Positions 39,520 through 49,360 are shown, counted from the stretch's first letter. The stretch: 64,000 nucleotides of DNA from Chitinophagaceae bacterium (GCA_009996675.1 JAACZQ010000009.1:1-64000), one strand, 5' to 3'. The notes: a model not told the origin generated them from the sequence alone. Numbers and translations: made by a program.

Positions 39520-39546
39520 TGAATCTGACAAACAACACTACATAAC

Positions 39547-41082
39547 TTAATAACCAGCTGTTTGTGTTAACAATGGATCATTGTTTAACATCGTCATAGA
39601 TATTGGAAGTAATAATTTAGCCTGTGTAGTAGGTGACAGGTAAATGGGATTAATATTCGCATACACGTAAGCATCACCAGCCCTGCGCAAAGCCCACCAC
39701 CTGCGCCCTTCTCCCAAAAATTCGCGAAGGTACTCTTCCAGTATAGCATTCATGTTATTGTCAACTGTACTATTGACATATACAGGGAAGCTTGAGCCAT
39801 AAGCCCTTCTTCTGATAGCATTGATTTCATTAGAGGGATCTTCACCCAGTTTGGTTTTCGCCTCAGCCAACAGTAACAGAACATCTGCATAACGATAAAT
39901 TGATAAATCGTTGTTGAATATCTGTGTTGTACCAGAAGTTGTACCAATCCATTTAGTGAGTAATACGCCACGTATGCTATACGGTGCTGATGTTGAATAC
40001 ATAATACTAATGGATTTGGAAATACGTTGATCAGCCGGTCCACCGGTAAGACGGTTAATCATATTCTGATTCAGACCCACACGATTGGATCCATTAACAT
40101 ATGGATATACAGAAGATACCGTAGGTGTAGGTGCCTGAGCCAGCGATAGTGTTGTGGCCTGTATACTGTTTACTGTAAAGCTGGAGAATGCAGTTAACTG
40201 CGCCTGCTGTAATTCAAAGTTGAGTGCAAAAATAATTTCCTGATTATTTGTTTTTTTAACCGGATCAAAAATATCCGAATAATTCGTTACCAGGTTCAGT
40301 GAAGCACCCTGAAGACGCTGTACTTCTTCCAGAGCTGTTTTAGCAGTGGTTAAATCCGGGTTTCCACCGTTCAAATGTGTGGCAGACCAAATAAACACAT
40401 CCCCTTTTAAAACGAGACTCGCTACACGGCTCCAATATACCCGTTTATCAGTTGAGAGGACATTACTCGTACCAAACAAGGTTAAAGACTGATCAATATC
40501 TTTTTTAACCTGCATCATGATGCTATCTGCTGGCGTCCGACGCTTATAAGTTTCGGCAGCATTGTTAATGGTTTCGATAGGCTGCGTACTCAAAGGAACT
40601 GCCCCCCAGGTTCTGACCATATTATAATAGATATAGGCCCTCAATCCATACATTTCTGCCAATGCTTTGGTTTTTTCAGCATCCGGCAAGCTGGTTTTAG
40701 GATAAATATCAATTACATTATTGAGGTTATAAATGAGATTATAAAATCCAGCCCAGTCAGTAAAAGGCACATTCAGTGCGCTGATATTATGACGGTAAAG
40801 ATTTTGTAAGGCAGGGTCTACAGACTCTGTAAAAAGTCCGTCAGTCCATATTTCAGAACGCATTTCACCCAATTGGAAAAGTGTACCTGCATAAGCCCTT
40901 AAGCGACCATATATACCATGATACAGGGTTCTTGCAGCGTTGGGGTCGCGTAATGCTTCTGCTTTACTGATGACATCCTGAGGAACTACTTCGTCAAGTT
41001 TCTTGGAACAGGAAAAAGCTCCAAGTAGAACCATCCCCATCAACAGCAGGGTATGGAAGTTTTTATATCTGTAGCATTTCAT
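39547..41082 (-). CDS. SusD/RagB-family outer-membrane lipoprotein
   Basis: Lipobox LLGAFSC; SusD motifs (YGLRAYIYYNMVRTWGAVPL, YRYADVLLLLAEAKTKLG, REFLGEGRRWWALRR). Start MKCYRYKNF at 41082. Confidence 0.93.
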   Translation of the reverse strand: MKCYRYKNFHTLLLMGMVLLGAFSCSKKLDEVVPQDVISKAEALRDPNAARTLYHGIYGRLRAYAGTLFQLGEMRSEIWTDGLFTESVDPALQNLYRHNISALNVPFTDWAGFYNLIYNLNNVIDIYPKTSLPDAEKTKALAEMYGLRAYIYYNMVRTWGAVPLSTQPIETINNAAETYKRRTPADSIMMQVKKDIDQSLTLFGTSNVLSTDKRVYWSRVASLVLKGDVFIWSATHLNGGNPDLTTAKTALEEVQRLQGASLNLVTNYSDIFDPVKKTNNQEIIFALNFELQQAQLTAFSSFTVNSIQATTLSLAQAPTPTVSSVYPYVNGSNRVGLNQNMINRLTGGPADQRISKSISIMYSTSAPYSIRGVLLTKWIGTTSGTTQIFNNDLSIYRYADVLLLLAEAKTKLGEDPSNEINAIRRRAYGSSFPVYVNSTVDNNMNAILEEYLREFLGEGRRWWALRRAGDAYVYANINPIYLSPTTQAKLLLPISMTMLNNDPLLTQTAGY

Positions 41083-41110
41083 AATCGTACTAATTTGATG
41101 GTTTAACATT

Positions 41111-44100
41111 TTAAAGTATTGCCCGTACACCTATGGTTAATCTTCTGGGTAGTGGAAATTTACCCTGATCAACCCCACCAACTTCCGGGAAGTTTCCGCT
41201 GTAGCCTGTGAAGTATGCGAGGTTACTACCAGTAACATTTATACTTAGTTTTTTAACCTTATTACCCAGGTATTTACTGAGCAGTTTTGCAGCGAAATCG
41301 TAGCTAATGGTTAACTCACGCATCATTACATAATCTCCCTTTTCCCAAAGTTGTGCTGCCGGGTTATTACCGCTGGCGTCTGTAGCATAGTTACGACCAT
41401 GATTAGCCCAGTAAAATCGTGGTAAGGGGGCATTGGGATTAGAAGGTGTCCAGGTGTTCAGTACTTCCGTGGTTGAGTTTTGAGAACCTTGTACCTGACT
41501 TAATCCCCTTACGATTTCATTATTGAGGATCACAAAGCCAAATGCATAATCGAACCCGGCATAAAAGTTAAATCCTTTATAGCTTGCAGAGAGGTTAAAT
41601 CCGCCAATGTATTGTGGTGTAGTTCTGCCTACATATACAAACTGCCGGCTGTCGATTGTATCGTTTTTAAAAACCTGATACCAGCTGGCATCACCCAACT
41701 GCTTAATGTTTTTGTTGGAATAGGCCATAAAGGCATTGTATACGCCAGCATCTTTTGCGATATCGCCGGCTGATCTGTAAACCCCACTCCATTTGGGAGC
41801 CCATACCTCATCTAACCCAATCCTTTGTCCTTCAATCAATCCACCAACCTGCATAAGCTTTCCCGGATTATTTGGATCCCATACCTGAATAGTACCCTGC
41901 CTGTTGCCGGGCAATCCGTTATAAGGAAGCTTCTTTGCATAGCTTTTTACATTATAAATATTTACGCCAAACTCAAGACTCAGTCCACCTACTTTTTTGG
42001 GCTCAAGAATTTTAGTATTTACTGCAACTTCAAAACCTCTGTTTTGTAACTGTCCGAGGTTTGTAGAGAAGCCATTGAATCCGGTTTGTGAAGAAATACC
42101 CAAAGAAGCAATCTTATCAAATACATTGCGAACAAAATAATCGGCTGTTACCATTATACGGTTTTTCCAGAAGCCAATATCCGCACTCAGGTTAAAGCTG
42201 CTTGCCCTTTCCCACCTCACGTTTGAATTAATATAAGAAGCCACATAGGTTCCTCCGAAACCGTTATAGGTTCCTGCGTTATTAAATACCTGCGCTGTAC
42301 TGAAATAACCCAGCGAAGCACTGTTACCATTCACCCCGAAACTAATCTTGGGCTTGAACAGGCTAACATATTTGCTTATGCCGGATTTTTGATAAAAGGG
42401 CTCACTGTGCACATTCCATGCCGCTGAAACGCCTGGAAATGTTCCATAGTAATTATTACTACTGAGTTTGCTTGAACCTTCTACACGTACAATACCGGTA
42501 AAGAGATAACGGTTCTTGTATGCATAGTTCATGCGAAGAATACCAGAAGTGATTCTCTCCCATGCATCAAAGTTAGAGGATGCACCAGCGGGATTTACAA
42601 TAGTTGTACCCAATACACCTGGTGGTGTTGAAGCTGTTAGCCAGGGAATGAGATCAGTTGGTGATCCTTGAGCAAAGCCAGAGTTTACATAGCTTTTATA
42701 GTCCTGAAATTCTGCGCCTGCCAGTACAAACAGTGAATGCTGACCAAAGGTTTTATTATACTGCAAAAACGCATTGGTGGTATATTGTGTAATACGGGTA
42801 TTATTGAAGCTCGCCGTTCTATTGGTATTGAATGCGCCATTGTTACCCTGCTGATAAGCTTTGGTAAAGAAATTATTATTGGTATATTGAAAATACCCTG
42901 AGCCACTAACCAATACTTTCAGGCTGGGCACGATGGAATATTCCAAGTTCACTGCCCCCATAAAACGTTGCTGGTTGGTTGTATTTTTTGTGAGATTACT
43001 CCAGTATAAGGGATTGCCAAGCGTAACATCATTGGGTCCGGGAAGAATAGCTCCTGATGTATCGTTTTTATAACGAACTGTTGGTGCTACTCCTATAAAG
43101 CGCTGCATCAAACCACCGGAAGCTCCGCCTTCAGGATCTACACTTTGAAACCCTCCATAAGGCAGGCCCTGGTCTACCATATACCCAGACATATTGGTAG
43201 TGATTTTAAAGTCACGACCAATATTCAATCCGCCATTAAAGTTGATATTGTTCCGGTTCAGTTTTGAACCGATGAGCATTCCATTGTCTTTTACTGTACT
43301 CAATGAGAGGGCAAAATTGCCCTGGTCATTGGCACCCGAAAAATTGATATTATGCTCTACTGTATTTACTTTTTGCAGGAGCATGGCTTCTCGTTCTTTC
43401 ACACCCAGATCGGTATACAGAATACTGTCCATAATACCCGGATTGAAAGGGTTAGGATCTAACAAAAGATTCCAGCCGGCCTTACCCAGTAAATTTCTGT
43501 TTTGGTTGGTAACGAGTTGTGTAGAATATAAGCCAGAAGCAGAAGTCCATCCGCTATTCACAGCCCAGCCCCATGCACCAACCAATTGACCACGGTCTGT
43601 ATTCATGGCATTGGTATTATTATCGAGTGAATCGGCTCTGAAACGAGCCTGTAAACCCAACCGGTTCATCCGGATATAATCGGCTCCACTCAGGTATTCT
43701 GATGAATTACCCCTGATAAAATTGGTGGTGTGACTAAAATTATACGCTACCTGCGATTTTCCTTTTTTACCTTTTTTGGTGGTGAGCAGTATCACCCCAT
43801 TGGCTGCACGTGCACCATAAATGGCCGATGTAGCCGCATCTTTCAACAGATCGATGGATGCTACATCATTCATATCAATTCCGTATAGGGATGGAACAAT
43901 AATACCATCTACAATAAACAATGGCGTACCGCCTCCACCAAATTCAGTACCCCCACGGAAAGAGATTGCGGGAGATGTTCCAGGCTGACCGGTTCTTTGC
44001 TGAATACGCAGGCCCGGGGTATTACCCTGTAAAACGGTTGCTACGTTAGTGGAGGGACTGTGTTCGAATGCGCGACTATTTACAGATGCAACAGAGCCGG

Positions 44101-44458
44101 TTAATTCTTTACGGGTCTGGGTACCATAACCCACCACAACCACTTCACCCAGCACATCTACTTTTTTGGTAAGCCGTACTGAATAATCAGTGGCTGATCC
44201 AATTTTTATTTCCAGATCATTAAATCCGGTATAAGATAAAATCAGTGTTGCACCCACTGGAGCATCCACTGAAAATTCACCCAGATTATTGGTTTGTGTG
44301 CCCTGGGTTTTCCCCTTGATCAGCACCGATACGCCGGATAGGGGCTGTGATTCCTCATCCGTGATCTTCCCTTTTACCCGTTTGGTTTGACCAAAGGTCG
44401 AGGAAAGAAGAAAAAGACATATAAGCAGCATACATGTCTTCACTAAAGCAGCTTTCAT
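41111..44458 (-). CDS. SusC/RagA-family TonB-linked outer-membrane protein
   Basis: CarboxypepD_reg-like domain, plug (VVVVGYGTQTRKELTGSVASV), signature GTPLFIVDGI, SIDLLKDAATSAIYGARAANGVILLTTKKG. Confidence 0.95.
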   Translation of the reverse strand: MKAALVKTCMLLICLFLLSSTFGQTKRVKGKITDEESQPLSGVSVLIKGKTQGTQTNNLGEFSVDAPVGATLILSYTGFNDLEIKIGSATDYSVRLTKKVDVLGEVVVVGYGTQTRKELTGSVASVNSRAFEHSPSTNVATVLQGNTPGLRIQQRTGQPGTSPAISFRGGTEFGGGGTPLFIVDGIIVPSLYGIDMNDVASIDLLKDAATSAIYGARAANGVILLTTKKGKKGKSQVAYNFSHTTNFIRGNSSEYLSGADYIRMNRLGLQARFRADSLDNNTNAMNTDRGQLVGAWGWAVNSGWTSASGLYSTQLVTNQNRNLLGKAGWNLLLDPNPFNPGIMDSILYTDLGVKEREAMLLQKVNTVEHNINFSGANDQGNFALSLSTVKDNGMLIGSKLNRNNINFNGGLNIGRDFKITTNMSGYMVDQGLPYGGFQSVDPEGGASGGLMQRFIGVAPTVRYKNDTSGAILPGPNDVTLGNPLYWSNLTKNTTNQQRFMGAVNLEYSIVPSLKVLVSGSGYFQYTNNNFFTKAYQQGNNGAFNTNRTASFNNTRITQYTTNAFLQYNKTFGQHSLFVLAGAEFQDYKSYVNSGFAQGSPTDLIPWLTASTPPGVLGTTIVNPAGASSNFDAWERITSGILRMNYAYKNRYLFTGIVRVEGSSKLSSNNYYGTFPGVSAAWNVHSEPFYQKSGISKYVSLFKPKISFGVNGNSASLGYFSTAQVFNNAGTYNGFGGTYVASYINSNVRWERASSFNLSADIGFWKNRIMVTADYFVRNVFDKIASLGISSQTGFNGFSTNLGQLQNRGFEVAVNTKILEPKKVGGLSLEFGVNIYNVKSYAKKLPYNGLPGNRQGTIQVWDPNNPGKLMQVGGLIEGQRIGLDEVWAPKWSGVYRSAGDIAKDAGVYNAFMAYSNKNIKQLGDASWYQVFKNDTIDSRQFVYVGRTTPQYIGGFNLSASYKGFNFYAGFDYAFGFVILNNEIVRGLSQVQGSQNSTTEVLNTWTPSNPNAPLPRFYWANHGRNYATDASGNNPAAQLWEKGDYVMMRELTISYDFAAKLLSKYLGNKVKKLSINVTGSNLAYFTGYSGNFPEVGGVDQGKFPLPRRLTIGVRAIL

Positions 44459-44481
44459 AAATCGTAGATTTGGTGTAAATG

Positions 44482-44500
44482 TATTATGTATGACATAATA
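44482..44500. promoter_or_regulatory. Candidate GntR/FadR-type operator
   Basis: Perfect inverted repeat TATTATGT-ATG-ACATAATA between the divergent susC-like and GntR genes. Confidence 0.55.
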
Positions 44501-44530
44501 AACATAGAAACTTGTTTTATCTTTGACAAA
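44499..44530 (-). promoter_or_regulatory. Candidate promoter for the susC-like gene
   Basis: Minus strand TTTG-N20-TATGTTTA, close to Bacteroidetes -33/-7 consensus, abutting the palindrome. Confidence 0.5.
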
Positions 44531-44632
44531 TAAAAGTTTTGGCTAATAATTATAGCTTGATATTCAACGATTTGCAAGACTGGAAAGAAAGCCGGATATT
44601 GGTAAGGCAATGCTGTCGCAAATTTTACGCAC

Positions 44633-45343
44633 ATGAAATCATCGGTTAAAGACAAAATCATCGGAATTTCTATCGATAACAGCTCACTGGTGGATAAGGT
44701 AGAGAGTAGTCTGGTGGAGTTATTGCAACAGAAGAAACTGAAAGTTGGGGATTCCATTCCAAAAGAAATTGAACTGGCAGAAATGCTTGGCGTAAGCAGA
44801 ACCGTGATCCGCGAGGCATTGCTTCGCCTGCGAATGATGGGATTGATCGAATCCAAGAAGAAAAAAGGATCCGTGATTACGAATCCGGATCTATTCGGCA
44901 ACATGAGTAAGAGCATGAACCCACATATCCTGGATCAGGATACACTGAAAGATATGTTCGAATTACGCCTGGTACTGGAGGTTGGAATGGCTGACCTGCT
45001 TTTCAACAGAATTAAGAAAACAGATATAGAAGAACTGCGGCAGATTGTAGAGAATGAACCACCGGTTACACAATATCACTTATTCAATATTGAACATGAG
45101 ATTGCTTTTCATGGTAAACTGTATGAAATTACAGGTAACAATGCCATGAAAAAATTTCAGAAAATGTTACTCCCCATTTTTGACTATGTACACCAAAGTG
45201 GACTACTAAAAAAACAGCCGCTGTTCGAAACCTTCGTATCCCACAAAGGCCTTGTTGATATATTAGATACAGGTACCGTAGATGATTTCAGAATGGGCAT
45301 GCGCAATCACCTGGAAAATCATTTCCGCAGAATCTTTGGATAA
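44633..45343 (+). CDS. GntR-family (FadR subfamily) transcriptional regulator
   Basis: VGDSIPKEIELAEMLGVSRTVIREALLRLRMMGLIESKKKKGSVI wHTH plus all-helical FCD domain. Confidence 0.93.
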   Translation: MKSSVKDKIIGISIDNSSLVDKVESSLVELLQQKKLKVGDSIPKEIELAEMLGVSRTVIREALLRLRMMGLIESKKKKGSVITNPDLFGNMSKSMNPHILDQDTLKDMFELRLVLEVGMADLLFNRIKKTDIEELRQIVENEPPVTQYHLFNIEHEIAFHGKLYEITGNNAMKKFQKMLLPIFDYVHQSGLLKKQPLFETFVSHKGLVDILDTGTVDDFRMGMRNHLENHFRRIFG

Positions 45344-45536
45344 AGTCCCGATCCGGCATTTTGCACAACAGACACAGATTGTGCAAAACATTTATATCGT
45401 GTAATAAACCGACAGTTTTTATTTACATACCCACCTTTCAACCAGCCTACGAAGGCTTTTGTACTTTATTGACTGCATATCTGCCTGCGACTTTGCACTT
45501 TTAGGTTGCATCATAAACAGCTATAAAACTATTCCC

Positions 45537-48005
45537 ATGCGCTTTTTAACGCTTTTCGCAGCGCTATGCTTTGCTACTATGCAGGCATCCGCCCAGGCAG
45601 AAACTCCCCGCATTTCCGGTTCGGTTACAGATGGTCAGGGTAAGGGCCTGGCTTCAGCCACCGTTTCTTTATTAAACAGCAAAGATTCTTCACTGACCAA
45701 ACTGGCTGTGTCCAATGAATCGGGGGCATTTGAACTGGTGAGTATTAAGCCCGGTAATTACCTGGTATCGGTATCACTGATTGGGTACCAGAAATATGTC
45801 AGTGCTAAATTCAGCTATACCGGGAACGAATACCGCTTGCCCGCCATTGGTCTCCAGGCCAGTGCCGGTAAGATCAATGAGGTAACCGTTTCAGCCCGTA
45901 AGCCTTTCATTGAAAATAAGATCGATAAAACCATCATCAATGTAGAAGCCTCTCCCACCAATGCCGGTGCCAGCGCCATGGAAATCCTGGAAAAATCGCC
46001 GGGTGTGAGTGTGAGCAATGAAGGCAATATCAGCTTGCGCGGCAAAGCCGGTGTGATTGTAATGCTGGATGGTAAACCCACTTATATGTCTGCCACAGAT
46101 CTGGCTAACTTATTGCGTAATATGCCCGCTGCAGAACTGGATGTAGTGGAAATTATGACCAACCCCTCTTCCCGTTTCGATGCATCGGGAAACTCAGGCA
46201 TCATCAATATCAAAACCAAGAAAGGTCGCAACAATGGCTTCAATGGTAATTTTACCCTGGGTGCAACGGCCAGCCTGTTCAAACCGGAAGATGCTCTCTA
46301 TGTAATTCCCAAATCACAGAATAGCTTTAATTTCAACTATAAACACAACAAGCTTAATTTCTTCGGCTCTTACCTGCCAAATTTCTTCCGCGGCCGTCAA
46401 AATCTCAGCCTCCAACGTAATTTTTATGATAACATGGGTAATCCCAACGGTTCTTCGGAGCTCTTAACACGTTTCCGCTTCGGCAATTTCAACCAAACCC
46501 TTCGTTTGGGTCTCGATTACCAGGCCAATAAGAAAAATGTATTCGGTGTGGTGATCAGTGGCTTTTCCTTTGAAGGACGCCCCACACCCTATACCAGCTC
46601 CACCATTAAAGACAATAATGGTAATATCTTATCGCAGCTGATATCCAATACCAAAAATATTTCCAGCTTCCGCAATTTCACCGGTAACCTCAACTGGAAA
46701 CACAGTTTTGATTCCACCGGCCGCGAGCTTACAGCCGACCTGGATTATGTAACTTATAACAATACTTCTGATTTAACACTCACTACTGATGCATTCAACG
46801 GCAGTGGCAACCAGATAGGCTCTACTATTTTGCTTAAAGGACACCTGCCCTCTTTAATTAATATCTGGTCATTGAAGTCAGATTATGTACAGCCCTTTAA
46901 AAATGGCCGTTTGGAAGCAGGAGTTAAAAGCAGTATCGTAACCAACGACAATGAAGTACAGTATACGCGTCAGTTGCCTGATAAAAGCTGGATCCCCGAC
47001 AACAGATCCAACCATTTCATTTACAAGGAAAATATCAATGCAGCCTATATAAACCTCAATAAGCAGATCGGTAAATGGTCGCTGCAAGGTGGACTGCGTA
47101 TTGAAAATACCATTGCAGAAGGCAAGCAGGTGTCGAATGACTCCACTTTCAAACGCAATTTCACCAACCTGTTCCCAACCGCTTTTGTGAGTTATGCTTT
47201 TGATAAAAAGAACCAGCTCACGCTTTCTTATGGCAGGAGAATCACCCGACCCAATTACCAGGACCTGAATCCTTTTACTTTCTTCCTGGATTCATTGACA
47301 TACCGTGTAGGAAACCCTTATCTCTTACCCCAGTTCACCCACAATGTGGAATTATCCTATGCATATCAGTCACGCTTCATTGTTACCTTAAATGTGAACA
47401 GCACCAACAATGTGATTTCACAGATCCTCCGGCAGAATTCGGTGGATAAGATCACGTATAATACCAGTGAAAACGTAGCCCGTTTTTCCAATGTGGGTAT
47501 ATCCATCACGGCGCCGGTACGTTTCAATGCCTGGTGGTCGGCCAATTTCTTCACCAATATTTTTAATAACCACTACAAAGGCATTTATAATACCGAACCA
47601 CTGGATGTATCCTATACTTCCTTTGCGGTAAATATTTCCAACAGTTTTGTATTGAATAAAAAGACCGGATGGAATGGCGAAATCAGCGGCTTCTATCGAC
47701 ACAAAAATGTAGATCAGCTTACCGTATTCGACCCGGTTACATTCCTCACGCTCGGCGTACAGAAGCAGGTATTACAGGGTAAGGGGTCACTGCGTTTCAA
47801 TATACGTGATCCCTTTGCCTGGCAGCAGTTTAAAGGACAGGTGCGTTACAGCGATGTGGATGTAAGGCCCCATGCCAAACCAGATGCCCGTTCGGTAACC
47901 CTAACTTTCTCCTACCGTTTTGGTAAGAATACCCCCGGTTCTCAACCCCGTCGCCGTAACAATGGGGCACAGGAAGAACAGGGACGTGTAGGTCAGGGCA
48001 ACTAA
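45537..48005 (+). CDS. Outer membrane beta-barrel/TonB-dependent receptor-like protein with CarboxypepD_reg-like domain
   Basis: PRISGSVTDGQGKGLASATVSLL; plug NAGASAMEILEKSPGVSVSNEGNISLRGKAGVIVMLDGKPTY; barrel; start MRFLTLFAALC at 45537. Confidence 0.88.
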   Translation: MRFLTLFAALCFATMQASAQAETPRISGSVTDGQGKGLASATVSLLNSKDSSLTKLAVSNESGAFELVSIKPGNYLVSVSLIGYQKYVSAKFSYTGNEYRLPAIGLQASAGKINEVTVSARKPFIENKIDKTIINVEASPTNAGASAMEILEKSPGVSVSNEGNISLRGKAGVIVMLDGKPTYMSATDLANLLRNMPAAELDVVEIMTNPSSRFDASGNSGIINIKTKKGRNNGFNGNFTLGATASLFKPEDALYVIPKSQNSFNFNYKHNKLNFFGSYLPNFFRGRQNLSLQRNFYDNMGNPNGSSELLTRFRFGNFNQTLRLGLDYQANKKNVFGVVISGFSFEGRPTPYTSSTIKDNNGNILSQLISNTKNISSFRNFTGNLNWKHSFDSTGRELTADLDYVTYNNTSDLTLTTDAFNGSGNQIGSTILLKGHLPSLINIWSLKSDYVQPFKNGRLEAGVKSSIVTNDNEVQYTRQLPDKSWIPDNRSNHFIYKENINAAYINLNKQIGKWSLQGGLRIENTIAEGKQVSNDSTFKRNFTNLFPTAFVSYAFDKKNQLTLSYGRRITRPNYQDLNPFTFFLDSLTYRVGNPYLLPQFTHNVELSYAYQSRFIVTLNVNSTNNVISQILRQNSVDKITYNTSENVARFSNVGISITAPVRFNAWWSANFFTNIFNNHYKGIYNTEPLDVSYTSFAVNISNSFVLNKKTGWNGEISGFYRHKNVDQLTVFDPVTFLTLGVQKQVLQGKGSLRFNIRDPFAWQQFKGQVRYSDVDVRPHAKPDARSVTLTFSYRFGKNTPGSQPRRRNNGAQEEQGRVGQGN

Positions 48006-48021
48006 TTAATTTTCAATTATT

Positions 48022-48057
48022 AAAAGCCGGTTGGATGAGTTGTCCAACCGGCTTTTT
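48022..48057 (+). terminator. Rho-independent terminator
   Basis: AAAGCCGGTTGGA-N7-TCCAACCGGCTTT followed by TT. Confidence 0.85.
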
Positions 48058-48142
48058 GATTCATTTTATCGTTTTTTTCACATTCCCGGCTTTATACGGC
48101 CTCATAATTGCGTGTCTTAGTTTAGAACCAAACACTGAACCG

Positions 48143-48451
48143 ATGCAACATTACACACTCCAGACACGTTTTGTGACCCGCGAATCCATGGGTAACCGCC
48201 TGCTGAATATCCTGCAACAGACTTATAATATCATCGCTTATGCCCATGGCTGTCATTTATACCTCATCAACCAGGATTCGGAAGACAGCGACTACATACT
48301 GGTAACCGAACTCTGGGATTCTCAGGAAAGCCATGCGATTTCACAAAGCCTGGATCGTTGCAAAGAACTGATGTCGCAGGCCAGTCCGCTCCTGGCTGCC
48401 GAACCCGAAACCAGGGTCCTCCGCGCCGTAGCCGGTAAGGGGTTGATTTGA
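48143..48451 (+). CDS. Antibiotic biosynthesis monooxygenase (ABM)-like small protein
   Basis: YTLQTRFVTRESMGNRLLNIL...LVTELWDSQESHAISQSLDR; the upstream part of the ORF is a terminator, so start is MQHYTLQ. Confidence 0.65.
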   Translation: MQHYTLQTRFVTRESMGNRLLNILQQTYNIIAYAHGCHLYLINQDSEDSDYILVTELWDSQESHAISQSLDRCKELMSQASPLLAAEPETRVLRAVAGKGLI

Positions 48452-48580
48452 GATGGCAGATTTCGGATGTCCGATGTCTGATCTCAGATGTCAGATGTCA
48501 GAACTCAGATTTGGGGTTCCGTAATCTGTTATCAGGCCTCATTAACTCCAACTTCAAACCTCCAACTTCAACCAAAAACC

Positions 48581-48615
48581 ATAAACTATAAACTATAAAC
48601 TATAAACTATAAACC
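48581..48615 (+). repeat. Heptamer tandem repeat (ATAAACT)x5, last copy ATAAACC
   Basis: Direct reading of sequence. Confidence 0.95.
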
Positions 48616-48640
48616 ACCCCCTCATACTTACCTTTGCAGC

Positions 48641-49360
48641 ATGGGGCATAAAAAGTTAATTCGTTTTGAAGCCATTCGTCAGTTCGGGAATGTACTGGAG
48701 TATCCGAAAGACATGCCGGGTAACTGGCCCGGATTCTTTGGTAATCATAACCCGATTACCCTGGAACTGGCCTGTGGGAAAGGAGAATATGCAGTGGGAC
48801 TGGGTCGCATGTACCCCGATCGTAATTTTCTGGGCATGGATCTCAAGGGTAACCGTATCTGGCGTGGTGCCAAAACGGCCCTGGATGAAGGTTTGAAAAA
48901 CGTAGGGTTTGTGCGTTCGCATATCGATAAGATCACCGATTATTTTGCGCCTGGTGAAGTAGCAGAGATCTGGATCACTTTCCCCGATCCGCAACTCCGG
49001 CTTTCCCGTGCCAAAAAAAGATTAACCCATCCCCGCTTCCTGCGCCTGTACCAGCAGGTTATGGGCACCAATGGACTGGTACACCTGAAAACCGATAGTC
49101 CAGATCTGTACCGGTTTACATTGACCGTTATTCAATTGTTCAAGCTTGAACTCCTCGATCATTCAGATGATGTATACAAACGAGCTGTTGTAGCACCGGA
49201 ATTACAAATCAAAACCTATTACGAGTCACTCGACATTGCGCAGAGCAGCCGTATCCATTATATTTGTTTCAGGCTCAACCAGGCATTACCGGTGGAGCAG
49301 GATGAAATGCTAAAACAACTGATCAGTGAGCAAGCAGCTGAACAATCTCCCACTGAATGA
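48641..49360 (+). CDS. trmB: tRNA (guanosine(46)-N7)-methyltransferase
   Basis: ITLELACGKGEYAVGLGRMYPDRNFLGMDLKGNRIW, WITFPDPQLRLSRAKKRLTHPRFL. Confidence 0.95.
   Translation: MGHKKLIRFEAIRQFGNVLEYPKDMPGNWPGFFGNHNPITLELACGKGEYAVGLGRMYPDRNFLGMDLKGNRIWRGAKTALDEGLKNVGFVRSHIDKITDYFAPGEVAEIWITFPDPQLRLSRAKKRLTHPRFLRLYQQVMGTNGLVHLKTDSPDLYRFTLTVIQLFKLELLDHSDDVYKRAVVAPELQIKTYYESLDIAQSSRIHYICFRLNQALPVEQDEMLKQLISEQAAEQSPTE

Noticed and set aside
48035-48142. N-terminal extension of the ABM-like protein
   Set aside because: Begins inside a strong terminator hairpin following the previous gene; ATG 48143 fits the domain start.
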